From Lysobacter firmicutimachus (GTDB lineage: Bacteria; Pseudomonadota; Gammaproteobacteria; Xanthomonadales; Xanthomonadaceae): DNA of 64,000 nucleotides. A model generated the notes under the pieces. The model did not search any database and was not told the origin of the DNA. It saw only the letters and a list, made by a program, of their open reading frames with translations. Each line of letters starts with the position of its first letter. The stretch's first letter is position 1. Positions 26,001 through 35,187 of the stretch are shown here, piece by piece. Made by a program: the position numbers and the translations under genes. The stretch lies in assembly GCF_037027445.1 (NCBI RefSeq), contig NZ_JBANDL010000002.1, positions 1,426,001 to 1,490,000 on the forward strand, read 5' to 3'.

Positions 26001-27202
26001 CGACGCACCGCCTGAGCCTCGACCGCGCGCCATACCCGCAGCAGGTTGTCGCCGAGGATCTTGCGCACGGTGTCGTCGGAATGGCCGCGCCGCTTCAGGC
26101 CTTCGATCAGGTTCGGGTAATCGGCGACCGACGTGAGGCCGTCCGGCAGCGCGCCGGATACGCCGTCGAAATCCGAGCCGATGCCGACGTGGTCGGCGCC
26201 GAGCAGTTTCACCGCGTAGTCGATCTGATTCAGCACCGCATCGATCGGTACTTTGCGCGGCGGGTGCGCTTTCTCCCAAGCGGCGTCGAAATCGGCCTGG
26301 CTGCGCACCGCTTCGCCGCGTTCGCGCGCAGCGGCCTGTTCGCGCTCGAACTTGGCGTTGTCGACGAAGTAGGCCTGGGTGTCGGCGGCCGAGGCCGGGT
26401 CGACGAAGGCGTTGCCGAACACGATCTGGACCACGCCGCCCTTGGCCGCGACCGCCTTGGCGAGCTCGTCGCTGAGGTTGCGCTCGAAACCGGGCGTGAA
26501 ATGGCGCAGCCCGGAATGGCTGGCGATCACCGGCGCCTTGCTTCGCGCGAGCACGTCGCGCACCGCGTCGTCGGACAGGTGCGAGACGTCGACCATGATG
26601 CCGAGCCGGTTCATTTCGTCGACGACTTTCTCGCCGAACGGGCTCAGCCCCTGCCAGGTACGCTTGCGGCTGTAGGAGGAATCGCTGATGCGGTTGTCCT
26701 CGCTGTGGGCGAGGGTGATGTAGCGCACGCCGCGGGCATGGAACTGGGCCAGCCGCGCCAGGTCGTCGCCGATCGGCGCGCCGTTCTCCATGCCCAGCGC
26801 GAGCAGCACACGCTGGCCGCGCGCGTGCAGGCGCTCGAAGTCGGCCGGCGAACGCAGCAGGGCGAACCGCTCCGGATGGCGGCCGATCATCGCCTCGACC
26901 GCGTCGATCTGGGTGTGCGCGGTCTGGGTGGCGCTGCCGGCGCGGTCTTCGCCGGGCGAGGTGTAGATCGACATGAAGGCCACGTCCAGGCCGCCCTGGC
27001 GCGCGCGCGGGTAGTCGAATTCGACCTTGGGCGTGTCCACGCCGAGATCGGCCCAGTTGCGCAGCAACAGGCTGGGCGCGTCGATATGGGTATCGACGAT
27101 GGTCGCATCCTGGGCGAAGCGTTGGCCGGCGCTCAAGGGTTCGTCGGCCGATGCGGCCGACCACGACAGGGCAAGGGCTAAGGCGAGAGCTGCGATCCGC
27201 AC
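25997..27202 (-). CDS. Membrane dipeptidase (M19 renal dipeptidase family)
   Basis: 401-residue exported zinc dipeptidase. Start chosen at the GTG at 27202, which has GGAGGT five bases upstream and begins a signal peptide (VRIAALALALALSWSAASA); the frame stays open further upstream without meaning. The M19 signature is visible: IVDTHIDAPS with the zinc His and Asp, a SHSGLRH segment with the second-site His, and GIGSDFDG near the C-terminus. The family cleaves dipeptides, including D-amino-acid ones. Co-transcribed with the following DUF6348-like gene through a four-base overlap. Confidence 0.9.
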   Translation of the reverse strand: MRIAALALALALSWSAASADEPLSAGQRFAQDATIVDTHIDAPSLLLRNWADLGVDTPKVEFDYPRARQGGLDVAFMSIYTSPGEDRAGSATQTAHTQIDAVEAMIGRHPERFALLRSPADFERLHARGQRVLLALGMENGAPIGDDLARLAQFHARGVRYITLAHSEDNRISDSSYSRKRTWQGLSPFGEKVVDEMNRLGIMVDVSHLSDDAVRDVLARSKAPVIASHSGLRHFTPGFERNLSDELAKAVAAKGGVVQIVFGNAFVDPASAADTQAYFVDNAKFEREQAAARERGEAVRSQADFDAAWEKAHPPRKVPIDAVLNQIDYAVKLLGADHVGIGSDFDGVSGALPDGLTSVADYPNLIEGLKRRGHSDDTVRKILGDNLLRVWRAVEAQAVRR

Positions 27203-27407
27203 ACGACCTCCGGTTTGAGCGCGCGGCGGCGCGCAGGAGGGCTGAGGGTACAACAAGCGATGCGCGCAGTTTGCGGCGGCGCAGCGCACGCAAAGGCGCT
27301 TTGTACCGGCGCCGGGGAAACGGCGCCGGCGGCGGTCGGATGCCGGCGCGGCCGGTGCCGGTTTGCGGTCGCGGTTTGCATCGTTCCCGCCCCGGCTGGG
27401 GCGGCGC

Positions 27408-28661
27408 TCAGGCCGCGCTGCCTTCGACCAGCACGCCCGCGGCGTAGACACGCCGCGCCAGCCGGCCGCCGAGCCAGTAGCACAGCTCGGCCGGGTGGCC
27501 GATGTCCCATTGCACGAAATCGGCCTGCGCGCCGACCCGCAGCACGCCGCGATCGGCGCAACCCAATGCGCGCGCGGCGTGCACGGTGGCGCCGCGCAGG
27601 GCTTCCTCCGGGGTCAGGCGGAAGTGGCTGCAGGCCAGTTGCATGGCCTGGCGCAACGACAGCAGCGGCGAGGTGCCGGGATTGCAGTCGGTGGCTACCG
27701 CCATCGCCACGCCGTGCTCGCGGAACGCGTCCAGCGGCGGTAGCTTGGTTTCGCGCAATACATGGAACGCGCCCGGCAGCAATACCGCGACGGTGCCGTG
27801 TTCGGCCATCGCCCGCACGCTGTCCAGCGAGGTGTGTTCGACATGGTCGGCGGAGAGCCCGTCGAACGCTGCGGCGAGGGCGCCGCCGCCGAGATCGCTG
27901 AGCTGGTCGGCATGCAGCTTGACCGGCAGGCCGAGCGCGCGCGCGGTCTCGAACACGCGCCGGGTCTGCGCCGGCGAGAAGCCGATGCCTTCGCAGAACG
28001 CGTCCACCGCATCGATCAGGCCTTCTTCGTGCAGGCGCGGCATCCAGGCGCAGACCGCGTCGATGTAGTCGTCGCTGCGGCCGGCGTACTCCGGCGGCAG
28101 CGCGTGCGCGGCCAGATAGGTGGTGCGCACGTGGATGCCGAGCTCGCGGCCGATGGCCCGCGCGGTACGCAGCATCTTGCGCTCGTTCTCCAAGTCCAGG
28201 CCGTAGCCGGACTTGATTTCCAGGGTGGTGGCGCCGTCGCCGAGCAGGGCGCGTGCGCGCGGCAGCGACTGACGCAACAGCTCGGCGCCGCTGGCTTCGC
28301 GGGTGGCGCGCACGCTGGAGACGATGCCGCCGCCGGCGCGGGCGATGTCTTCGTAGCTGGCGCCCTGCAGGCGCAACTCGAACTCGCGCGCACGGTCGCC
28401 GGCGAAGACCAGATGGGTGTGGCAGTCGACCAGGCCCGGGGTGATCCAGCCGCCGGCCTGGACGACCTTGGCGGCCAGGTCCTGCGGTGCGCCGGGCAGG
28501 TCGGAGCGCGCGCCGACATAGGCCAGGCGGCCGTCGCGCCAGGCCAGCGCGGCGTCGGCGATCTCGCCGTAGCCGCGGTCGCCGTCGAGGGTGGCCAGGG
28601 TGGCGCCGAGTACGAGGCCGTCGTACAGGGGGCCGTCGGAGCGGGAGGACATGGCGGTCAT
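27408..28661 (-). CDS. hutI: Imidazolonepropionase
   Basis: 417-residue amidohydrolase of histidine degradation that opens 4-imidazolone-5-propionate to N-formimidoyl-glutamate. Zinc ligands are in [13 protein letters not shown], followed by [12 protein letters not shown], the KSGYGLD loop, KLHADQ and ATDCNPGTS, all typical HutI motifs. Two Met starts are possible (28661 and 28652). A TAAAAT hexamer lies only six bases before the first ATG, hinting at leaderless transcription. Divergent from hutF. Confidence 0.95.
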   Translation of the reverse strand: MTAMSSRSDGPLYDGLVLGATLATLDGDRGYGEIADAALAWRDGRLAYVGARSDLPGAPQDLAAKVVQAGGWITPGLVDCHTHLVFAGDRAREFELRLQGASYEDIARAGGGIVSSVRATREASGAELLRQSLPRARALLGDGATTLEIKSGYGLDLENERKMLRTARAIGRELGIHVRTTYLAAHALPPEYAGRSDDYIDAVCAWMPRLHEEGLIDAVDAFCEGIGFSPAQTRRVFETARALGLPVKLHADQLSDLGGGALAAAFDGLSADHVEHTSLDSVRAMAEHGTVAVLLPGAFHVLRETKLPPLDAFREHGVAMAVATDCNPGTSPLLSLRQAMQLACSHFRLTPEEALRGATVHAARALGCADRGVLRVGAQADFVQWDIGHPAELCYWLGGRLARRVYAAGVLVEGSAA

Positions 28662-28740
28662 GGCGGGATTTTAGCCGCTGGCGCCGGTCGTGACCCGGCC
28701 GGCGGTCGCGTCGCGGGCGCGCGCAGGCGAGAATGGCCGG

Positions 28741-30045
28741 ATGACGACCTCCGACTCCTGCGCCACCTGGACCCCCGACGGCTGGCAGCGCGTCGCCGTA
28801 CCTGCCGGTACGCACGCGCGCCGCCGCGTGCCCGGCATCGCCAACCTGCATTCGCACGCGTTCCAGCGCGCCATGGCCGGCATGGCCGAGCGCCAGACCG
28901 ACCCGGCCGACAGCTTCTGGACCTGGCGCGAGACGATGTACCGCTTCGCCGCCCGTTTCACCCCCGAAACACTGCACGCGGTCGCCAGCCAGCTGTACGC
29001 GGAAATGCTCGAAGCGGGTTACACCAGCGTGTGCGAATTCCATTATCTGCACCATGCGCCCGACGGCCGCTCTTATGCCGATCCGGCGGCGATGTCGCGG
29101 GCGCTGATCGCCGCGGCACGCGAAACCGGCATCCGCATGACCTTGCTGCCGGTGCTGTACATGACCGGCGGTTTCGACGAGCGCCCGCTCGGCGAGCGCC
29201 AGCGCCGTTTCGGCCATGAAGTCGACGCCTACCTGCGCCTGCTCGACACCCTGCGCGCCGACAGCGATGCGATGCTGCGCGTCGGCTGTTGCCTGCACAG
29301 CCTGCGCGCGGTGCCGGCGGGGCCGATGCGCGAGGTGCTGGCGGCGATCCCCGCCGACAGCCGCGTGCATATCCATATCGCCGAACAGACCGCCGAAGTC
29401 GACGACTGCGTGGCTGCGCGCGGCGCGCGCCCGGTGCGCTGGCTGCTCGGCAACACCGAGGTCGATGAACGTTGGACCCTGGTCCATGCCACTCACCTCG
29501 ACGAGGATGAAGTGCGCGGCATCGCCGCCAGCGGCGCGACCGTGGCGATCTGCACCACCACCGAGGCCAACCTCGGCGACGGCCTGTTCCCGCTGCGCGA
29601 CTACCTCGATGCCGGCGGTGCCTGGGGCGTGGGCTCGGATTCGCATATCTCGGTGTCTCCGGTCGAAGAGCTGCGTTGGCTGGAGTACGGCCAGCGCCTG
29701 ATCACCCGCCGGCGCAATATCGCCGTCGGCCGCGGCGACGAGGCGCATGCGGCCAGCGTCGGCGAAGCCCTGCTGCGCGGCGTGGTCGCCAGCGCTCCGG
29801 CTTCGACCGGTTTCAGCGCCGAAGCCTTGGCCGGCGACCGTCTGACATTGGACGCGAATGCGCCGATCCTGGCCGGCGCCAGCGACGAGGACTGCATCGA
29901 TCGTTGGCTGTTCAGCGGCAACCGCAATGCCATCGACACGGTCGAGGTCGGCGGCGAGGTCGTCGTGTCCGGCGGACGGCACCACAAGCGCGATGAGATC
30001 GCCGCGGGGTATGCGGATGCGATGCGGCGGTTGATGGCGGGTTGA
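28741..30045 (+). CDS. hutF: Formimidoylglutamate deiminase
   Basis: 434-residue amidohydrolase that converts N-formimidoyl-L-glutamate to N-formyl-L-glutamate and ammonia, the step specific to the five-enzyme histidine pathway. Motifs: NLHSHAFQRAMAG with the metal HxH, then IHIAEQTAEV, VHATHLDEDE and GVGSDSHISVSP. Start chosen at 28741 (MTTSDSCATW) because the upstream 17 codons lie in the hutI-hutF promoter gap. The next enzyme, HutG (formylglutamase), and HutH are not in the window. Confidence 0.93.
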   Translation: MTTSDSCATWTPDGWQRVAVPAGTHARRRVPGIANLHSHAFQRAMAGMAERQTDPADSFWTWRETMYRFAARFTPETLHAVASQLYAEMLEAGYTSVCEFHYLHHAPDGRSYADPAAMSRALIAAARETGIRMTLLPVLYMTGGFDERPLGERQRRFGHEVDAYLRLLDTLRADSDAMLRVGCCLHSLRAVPAGPMREVLAAIPADSRVHIHIAEQTAEVDDCVAARGARPVRWLLGNTEVDERWTLVHATHLDEDEVRGIAASGATVAICTTTEANLGDGLFPLRDYLDAGGAWGVGSDSHISVSPVEELRWLEYGQRLITRRRNIAVGRGDEAHAASVGEALLRGVVASAPASTGFSAEALAGDRLTLDANAPILAGASDEDCIDRWLFSGNRNAIDTVEVGGEVVVSGGRHHKRDEIAAGYADAMRRLMAG

Positions 30046-30222
30046 GACGGCGACAGCAATAGCAACGGCTTCAGAACAAACACCGACGGCAGCGCATCGG
30101 CGCGAAGCCGGCGTTGGCGCCTGCGGGCCCCACCCAAAGCGTTGCACCCTTGGAAAAACAGGGGCAGGGAGCGTGCCGTCGCTCCGCCTTCGAGGGGGAC
30201 TTGGCTTGCGCGTACGCGCCCC

Positions 30223-30744
30223 TCAATGTGGCGCGAACAAATCCCCGATCGGCACCGCTTCCTGCGCCGGCAACGCGCCTTCCAGGGTCAGCAGGAACTG
30301 CTTGGTCGGCAGGCCGCCGCCGAAGCCGGTAAGGCTGCCGTCGGAGCCGATCACGCGATGGCAGGGCAGCACGATCGGCAGCGGATTGCGGCCGTTGGCG
30401 GCGCCGACCGCGCGGGTCGCGGTCGGACGGCCGATGCGCTGGGCCATCTGCGCATAGCTCCAGGTCTCGCCCCAGCGAATCTGCGCGAGCGTGCGCCAAC
30501 ACTGCAATTGGAACGGCGTGCCGTGCGGCGCCAGCGGCAGGTCGAATTCGCGCAGGCGGCCGGCGAAGTAGTCGCCAAGCTGGCTGCGCGTGCGCTGCAG
30601 GACTTCGTCGTCGCCCTCGCGCCAGTCGTCGCCGCGCTTGTACGGATGCCAGGGACGTTCGAATTCGATCAGGCGCAGGCCGTCGGCGGCGCTGGCGAGC
30701 AGCAGTTCGCCGACCGGGCTGTCGATGCTTTGATAGGTGATCAT
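30223..30744 (-). CDS. ogt: Methylated-DNA--protein-cysteine methyltransferase
   Basis: 173-residue suicide repair protein that takes O6-alkyl groups from guanine. The acceptor is Cys128 in the LPCHRVIGSDGSLTGFGGG region, with the helix-turn-helix stretch YAQMAQRIGRPTATRAVGAA before it and the N-terminal SPVGELLLA strand. Usual length for Ogt. Its ATG overlaps the stop of the AdaA/AlkA fusion gene by four bases, so both are made from one message. Confidence 0.95.
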   Translation of the reverse strand: MITYQSIDSPVGELLLASAADGLRLIEFERPWHPYKRGDDWREGDDEVLQRTRSQLGDYFAGRLREFDLPLAPHGTPFQLQCWRTLAQIRWGETWSYAQMAQRIGRPTATRAVGAANGRNPLPIVLPCHRVIGSDGSLTGFGGGLPTKQFLLTLEGALPAQEAVPIGDLFAPH

Positions 30745-32348
30745 GCCGCCGCGCCTTCGTTGCGCGCGGTTTCGGCGCGGCCGCCGGCGACCCGGCGGCG
30801 CTTGGGGGCCGGGGTCGCCGCCGCGGCGGGCTTGGCCGCCGGTACCGGCATGCTGTCGCGCCAGACCTGGATCACGGCGTAGGCGCGCCACGGCCGCCAG
30901 GCTTCGGCGCGGGCGTTGAGCGCTTTGGCGCTGAGGCGCACGCCGTCTTCCGGCACCGCCTTCTGCAGCACCAGGTCGTCGGCGGGAAAAGCGTCGGGAT
31001 GGCCGAGCGCGCGCAGGGCGATGTAGTGCGCGGTCCACGGGCCGATGCCCGGCAGGGCGACCCAGCGTGCGACGAAATCGTCGAGCGTGCGTTCGGCGCG
31101 GAAGTCGACCCGGCCATCGAGCAGGGCGCGGGCGACCGTGCGCACGGTGTCGGCGCGGGCGCGGGTCAGGCCGATCGAAACCAGGTCGGCGTCGGCCAAG
31201 GCGTCCGCAGTCGGGAACAGATGCTCCAGTCCCGGCGCAAACGGCTTCGGCAGCGGCTGGCCGTAGCGCTGCGCCAGACGCGAGGCCAGGGTGCGCGCGG
31301 CGGCGACGCTGACCTGCTGGCCCAGGATCGCGCGCACCGCGATCTCGAAGCCGTCCCAACCGCTGGGCAGGCGCAGGCCCGGCCGGCGGTCGACCAAGGC
31401 CTTCAGGCGCGGGTCGACCGACAAGGCGGCGCCGATCGCGTTCGGGTCGGCGTCCAGATCGAACATCCGCCGCAAGCGATTGGTGATGTCCAGCAGCCGC
31501 GCCGGTGCCGGCCCATGCAGTTCCAGGCGCAGTGCGTGTTCGGCCTCGCCCCTGCGCGACGGCCATGCGCTGACCCGCAGCCAGCCCGGCGCTTCGATCG
31601 GGCCGATCACCCGGCTGTAGCTGTGCTCGTCGACCAGTTCGACTCCGGGCAGGGCGCGGCCGCGCAGGAAATCGAGCATCGCCGCGAAGTCGTACGGCGG
31701 CCGATAACCCAAGCGCAGACTCAAGGTTTCGCCGCCGCCGGCGTCGACGCTTTCGTTCGGCCGCCGGCGCAACTCGCGCGGCGCCATCCGATAGGCCTCC
31801 TGGAAAGTCGCATTGAAGCGGCGCAGGCTGCCGAAGCCGGCGGCCATCGCGACTTCGGTGATCGGCAGGCGCGTCTCGGTCAGCAATTGCTTGGCGAACA
31901 GCAGCCGGTGGGTGCCGTGCACGCCGATCGGCGGCGCGCCGAGGCGGTCGACGAACAGGCGGCGTAATTGCCGCTCGCCCACGCCGACGCGCGCGGCCAA
32001 TTCGGCCAACGGCTGTTCGGCCAGAAGCCCTTGATCGATCAGCTTCAGCGCGCGTGCGACGGCGGCATCGCCGCGCCGCCACGCGCCTTCGCCGGGCGAC
32101 AATTCCGGCCGGCAACGCAGGCAAGGGCGGAAGCCGGCGGCCTCGGCCGCCGCGGCGTGGCCGAAATAGACCACGTTCTCGCGCTTGGCCGCGGGCGCCG
32201 GACACACCGGCCGGCAATAGATGCGGGTGCTGGTGACGGCGGTGAAGAACAGGCCGTCGAAGCGCGGATCGCGGCTCAACCGAGCCTGTTCGCAGACGCG
32301 CCAATGCGGCAGGGAAGCGGCCGGCGCGGGAGTGGGGGTGGCGTCCAT
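30741..32348 (-). CDS. AdaA-AlkA fusion: methyl-phosphotriester sensor and 3-methyladenine DNA glycosylase
   Basis: 535-residue three-part DNA repair protein. Residues ~15-85 form the Ada zinc domain with ligands Cys45, Cys49, Cys76 and Cys79 (CRPVC, CLRC), where methylphosphotriester transfer activates the protein. An AraC-type helix-turn-helix follows (~95-190, ELAARVGVGERQLRRLF), then an AlkA-type glycosylase (~205-490) with the HhH-GPD motif PGIGPWTAHYIAL and catalytic Asp in FPADDLVLQ. A basic Ala/Pro tail ends it. Start at 32348 fits the Ada domain. It probably senses alkylation, activates its own promoter and excises alkylated bases; ogt overlaps downstream. Confidence 0.92.
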   Translation of the reverse strand: MDATPTPAPAASLPHWRVCEQARLSRDPRFDGLFFTAVTSTRIYCRPVCPAPAAKRENVVYFGHAAAAEAAGFRPCLRCRPELSPGEGAWRRGDAAVARALKLIDQGLLAEQPLAELAARVGVGERQLRRLFVDRLGAPPIGVHGTHRLLFAKQLLTETRLPITEVAMAAGFGSLRRFNATFQEAYRMAPRELRRRPNESVDAGGGETLSLRLGYRPPYDFAAMLDFLRGRALPGVELVDEHSYSRVIGPIEAPGWLRVSAWPSRRGEAEHALRLELHGPAPARLLDITNRLRRMFDLDADPNAIGAALSVDPRLKALVDRRPGLRLPSGWDGFEIAVRAILGQQVSVAAARTLASRLAQRYGQPLPKPFAPGLEHLFPTADALADADLVSIGLTRARADTVRTVARALLDGRVDFRAERTLDDFVARWVALPGIGPWTAHYIALRALGHPDAFPADDLVLQKAVPEDGVRLSAKALNARAEAWRPWRAYAVIQVWRDSMPVPAAKPAAAATPAPKRRRVAGGRAETARNEGAAA

Positions 32349-32523
32349 ACGAGGCAGCCTAGCACCGGCACAGGCTGCGGACTGGCCGGATTCGGACATG
32401 AACGTGGAGGCGTGACGGGTGGCCTGTGGGCGGAGCTTGCGTGGCGCGTGCGCCGGCGCGGTCGCGGCTCGCGCCGCTCCTGCCCTCGGGCGACGCGTTC
32501 GGCAACCGGCTTGTCCGGTTTGT

Positions 32524-32546
32524 GTAGGAGCGGCGTCAGCCGCGAC
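32524..32546 (+). repeat. REP-like palindromic repeat, copy 1
   Basis: 23-base element beginning GTAGGAGCGGCGT and ending AGCCGCGAC, with internal inverted GCGGC/GCCGC arms. The same element recurs at 32658-32680 and 39867-39889, both in reverse orientation. Confidence 0.75.
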
Positions 32547-32657
32547 AACCGAAGCGGCGAAATACCACGCCATCGGTCGAAGTCGCGGATGCGCCAATAC
32601 GAAGCAGCCCGGTGGATGGGGCTGCGGCGGTTGCGCTTGCTTCGGTCGTTGCGGTGG

Positions 32658-32680
32658 GTCGCGGCTCACGCCGCTCCTAC
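32658..32680 (-). repeat. REP-like palindromic repeat, copy 2
   Basis: Reverse-complement copy of the element at 32524, differing at one central base (GTGAGCC instead of GTCAGCC). The two copies face each other 111 bases apart. Confidence 0.75.
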
Positions 32681-32708
32681 AGGAAGCGATGCAACCCGCA
32701 AGAACGAT

Positions 32709-33950
32709 TCAGGGCTCGCGCAGGGCCGGCAGCAGCGGGGCGATGTGGCCGTCGTTCGGTGCCGGCACGATGCCGATCAGGCGCGCCAGCAGCGGATAGA
32801 CATCGACGTTGTCGATCGGGGCGAGGGTCGCGCCGCGTTTGAACGCCGGACCGTGGGCGACGAAGATCGCGCGCATCGACGCCAGCGCCGGGTCGTAGCC
32901 GTGCGAGCCGCGCGTGCCGGGGTTCGGGGATTCGCGCAGCTTGCTGGCTTCGATCGCATCCCAGCCTTCGCGCATCTGGCACACGATCGGCGGCACCCGC
33001 GGGTGGCGGCCGTAGTGCCAGCGCGCGGGCAGGTCGCCCTTGCGCCAGCAGTCGTAATTCGGGTGCGCGCCGAGCAGGCGACGCTCGACTTCGGCTTCGC
33101 GGCCGCGCAGCGGGACGATGCCGATCGACTGGCCGACCGAAGTCACCACCGCCTGGTCCGGAGCGATCATGTCCTCCACCGCGATGCGCTGGCCGGGCGC
33201 CACTTCGGCCATGCCGTGGTCGGAAACCAGGACGATGTTGGTCCGGTCCGCCATGCCGCGCGCGGCCAGGCCATCGAGCAGGCGGCCGATCGCCGCGTCG
33301 ATGCGGACCAGGGCGGCGCGCGCCTCGGGCGAATTCGGGCCATGGTCGTGGCCTTCGTGATCGAGCGCGTCGAAGTACAAGGTGGCCACGTGCGGCCGGG
33401 TCGAGGCCGGTTCGCCGAGCCAGCCCAGCACCTCGTCGACCCGCGCGTTCTCGTCGATCGAAGCGTCGAACGGGCGCCAGCGGTTCGGGCGCAGGCCGCG
33501 GATCGGCGCTTCGCTGCCCGGCCAGAACAAGGTGGCGCTGCGCAGGCCGGCCTTCTGCGCGCCGATCCAGATCGGCTCGCCGCCGTTCCACCAGCGCGTG
33601 TCGCCGACTGCGTCGCGATCGGCGACGCGGAAGCGGCCGAGCGCGTCGTCGCTCATGCTGTTGTGGACCACGCCGTGGCGATCGGGGCGCAGGCCGGTGA
33701 CCAGGGTGTAGTGGTTGGGGAAGGTCAGCGACGGATAGGACGGCGTCATCCATTGCGCGCGCACGCCGTCGGCGGCCAGCCGCTCGATGTTCGGCGTCTG
33801 GCCCAGTTCGAAGTAGCCGGCACGGAAGCCGTCGATCGAGATCAACAGCAAGGGCGTGTCGGCGGGCGGCGGCTCGCGCGTCGGCGCGGTGCAGGCAGCG
33901 AGAACGGACAGGAGCAGGGCGGCCCAGGCCGCGGAGAAGATCGAACGCAT
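32709..33950 (-). CDS. NPP-type alkaline phosphatase-superfamily lipoprotein
   Basis: 413-residue lipoprotein: signal peptide with lipobox VLAAC, Cys20 as lipid site. The catalytic domain is a nucleotide pyrophosphatase/phosphodiesterase: ISIDGFRAGYF with metal Asp40, PSLTFPNHYTLVTGLRPD with nucleophile Thr76, then YFDALDHEGHDHGP and VSDHGM with further metal ligands. Such enzymes split nucleotide or phospholipid phosphodiesters outside the inner membrane; the substrate here is unknown. Start at 33950 was chosen for the lipoprotein signal. Confidence 0.88.
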   Translation of the reverse strand: MRSIFSAAWAALLLSVLAACTAPTREPPPADTPLLLISIDGFRAGYFELGQTPNIERLAADGVRAQWMTPSYPSLTFPNHYTLVTGLRPDRHGVVHNSMSDDALGRFRVADRDAVGDTRWWNGGEPIWIGAQKAGLRSATLFWPGSEAPIRGLRPNRWRPFDASIDENARVDEVLGWLGEPASTRPHVATLYFDALDHEGHDHGPNSPEARAALVRIDAAIGRLLDGLAARGMADRTNIVLVSDHGMAEVAPGQRIAVEDMIAPDQAVVTSVGQSIGIVPLRGREAEVERRLLGAHPNYDCWRKGDLPARWHYGRHPRVPPIVCQMREGWDAIEASKLRESPNPGTRGSHGYDPALASMRAIFVAHGPAFKRGATLAPIDNVDVYPLLARLIGIVPAPNDGHIAPLLPALREP

Positions 33951-34093
33951 CGGCGCATGATAGCCGCCCCGGATGGCAGGCCGATGGCGGCGGCCGCGAC
34001 CGCGACGGGCGGCCAGATTCGGCATGACTTCCGTCGCTGGCGCCGCCGCAGCGAGCCGCCGATAGTGACCGCAACTTCCGCGGAGCCCCGTCC

Positions 34094-34654
34094 ATGCGCA
34101 CTCCCGTCCGCATCGTCTGCCTGGCCGCCGCCTCGTGGTGGGCCGTCGCCGCTGCGCAGACCCCCTCCGTGCCCGCGCCGGCTCCGGCGCCGCCGGCGGT
34201 GCTCGACGCGGACGAATGCGCGGTTTGGGCGCGCGAGCTGAGCTTCGCCCGTTCGGTTGCGGAACACGATGCCGAGGCTTTCGCCGAACACCTGCACCCG
34301 CAGGCGGCGTTCGGCGCCGGCAGCCCGCAGCCGACCCGCGGCCGCGACCAAATCGCGCGCCGCTGGGTCGGCTTGATCGAAGGCAAGCAAACCTTGCTGC
34401 GCTGGTACCCGACCCGGGTGACCATCGGCGGCGCGCGCGATGTGGCCTGGTCGACCGGCCCGGCGCTGTACCAGCGCGTGCAGCCGGGCGCGCAGCCGCG
34501 TTATGCGCTGGGCGCGTTCCAGTCGGTCTGGCATCGCGGCGGGGACGGCGTTTGGCGGGTGCTGTTCGACGACGGGCAGACCCCGCGTCCGGCCAGCGAA
34601 GCCGAGGCGATGGCGTTCCAGAACGGCCGCCGCGAGGCCTGCCCGAAACGCTGA
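34094..34654 (+). CDS. Exported SnoaL-like (NTF2 fold) protein
   Basis: 186-residue protein with signal peptide (MRTPVRIVCLAAASWWAVAAA) and a Pro/Ala linker. The body fits the SnoaL/DUF4440 NTF2-like fold: ARSVAEHDAEAFAEHLHPQAAF-type opening (here FARSVAEHDAEAFAEHL), GRDQIARRW, and closing strands FQSVWHRGGDGVWRVLFDDG. No catalytic assignment is possible. Divergent from the NPP lipoprotein. Confidence 0.75.
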   Translation: MRTPVRIVCLAAASWWAVAAAQTPSVPAPAPAPPAVLDADECAVWARELSFARSVAEHDAEAFAEHLHPQAAFGAGSPQPTRGRDQIARRWVGLIEGKQTLLRWYPTRVTIGGARDVAWSTGPALYQRVQPGAQPRYALGAFQSVWHRGGDGVWRVLFDDGQTPRPASEAEAMAFQNGRREACPKR

Positions 34655-34755
34655 CAGAACCTTAAACGGCGATGGCCATTACGCCGCCGCTGCGGCGGCG
34701 CCGGCGTATCGTGGATGCGACCGCTCGATCCCTGTCCATTCACAGGAGGCGTTCC

Positions 34756-35070
34756 ATGAAATCCGCGATGCTCGCCGCCACGCTGTGCGCGTTCGCGTTC
34801 GCCGCTGCCGCACAGACTCCGACAACCGACGTCGCCGCCGTCGCGCAAGACGCGCACGCCGGCCGCGATGCCAAGCAAGACGCGCAGACCGCCGCCAAGC
34901 CGCGCGCCGACGATCGCTATTGCCTGCGCCAGACCGGATCGCGTATCCAGTCGCGCGCCAAGCAGGAGTGCGCCGCGTACGGTCGCCGCTACGATCGCGA
35001 CGACCTGCAGCGCACCGGCGAGGTCGACGTCGCCAGCGCGCTGCGCAAACTCGATCCTTCGGTGCGCTGA
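34756..35070 (+). CDS. Small secreted protein, unknown
   Basis: 104-residue protein. Start at 34756 (MKSAMLAATLCAFAFAAAA signal peptide) has AGGAGG eight bases upstream. The mature part is charged and contains two cysteines (YCLRQTGSRI..., KQECAAYGRRYDRDDL), probably joined by a disulfide in the periplasm. The DRYCLRQTGSRI start recalls small periplasmic proteins common in Xanthomonadaceae; function unknown. Followed by an intrinsic terminator. Confidence 0.72.
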   Translation: MKSAMLAATLCAFAFAAAAQTPTTDVAAVAQDAHAGRDAKQDAQTAAKPRADDRYCLRQTGSRIQSRAKQECAAYGRRYDRDDLQRTGEVDVASALRKLDPSVR

Positions 35071-35143
35071 AGCGCGCCCACCCACCGCCGACCGCGCCGT
35101 CCGCGCGACCGTTCCGGTTCCGATCCCTTCTGGATCGATCGAA

Positions 35144-35170
35144 CGCCCGGCTCGTGCCGGGCGTATTTTT
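35144..35170 (+). terminator. Intrinsic terminator
   Basis: Stem CGCCCGGC / GCCGGGCG with loop TCGT and then TATTTTT, 74 bases after the small secreted protein gene. Confidence 0.85.
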
Positions 35171-35187
35171 CCGCTCCCGCGCCGGCG

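Larger units (their letters stand above)
32349..32708. other. Non-coding gap with REP-like repeats
   Basis: About 360 bases without a gene. It carries two REP-like palindromic copies in opposite orientation (32524-32546 and 32658-32680) and a third, degenerate one near 32462-32482 (CGCGGCTCGCGCCGCTCCTG). The rest is unremarkable GC-rich sequence. Confidence 0.6.
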
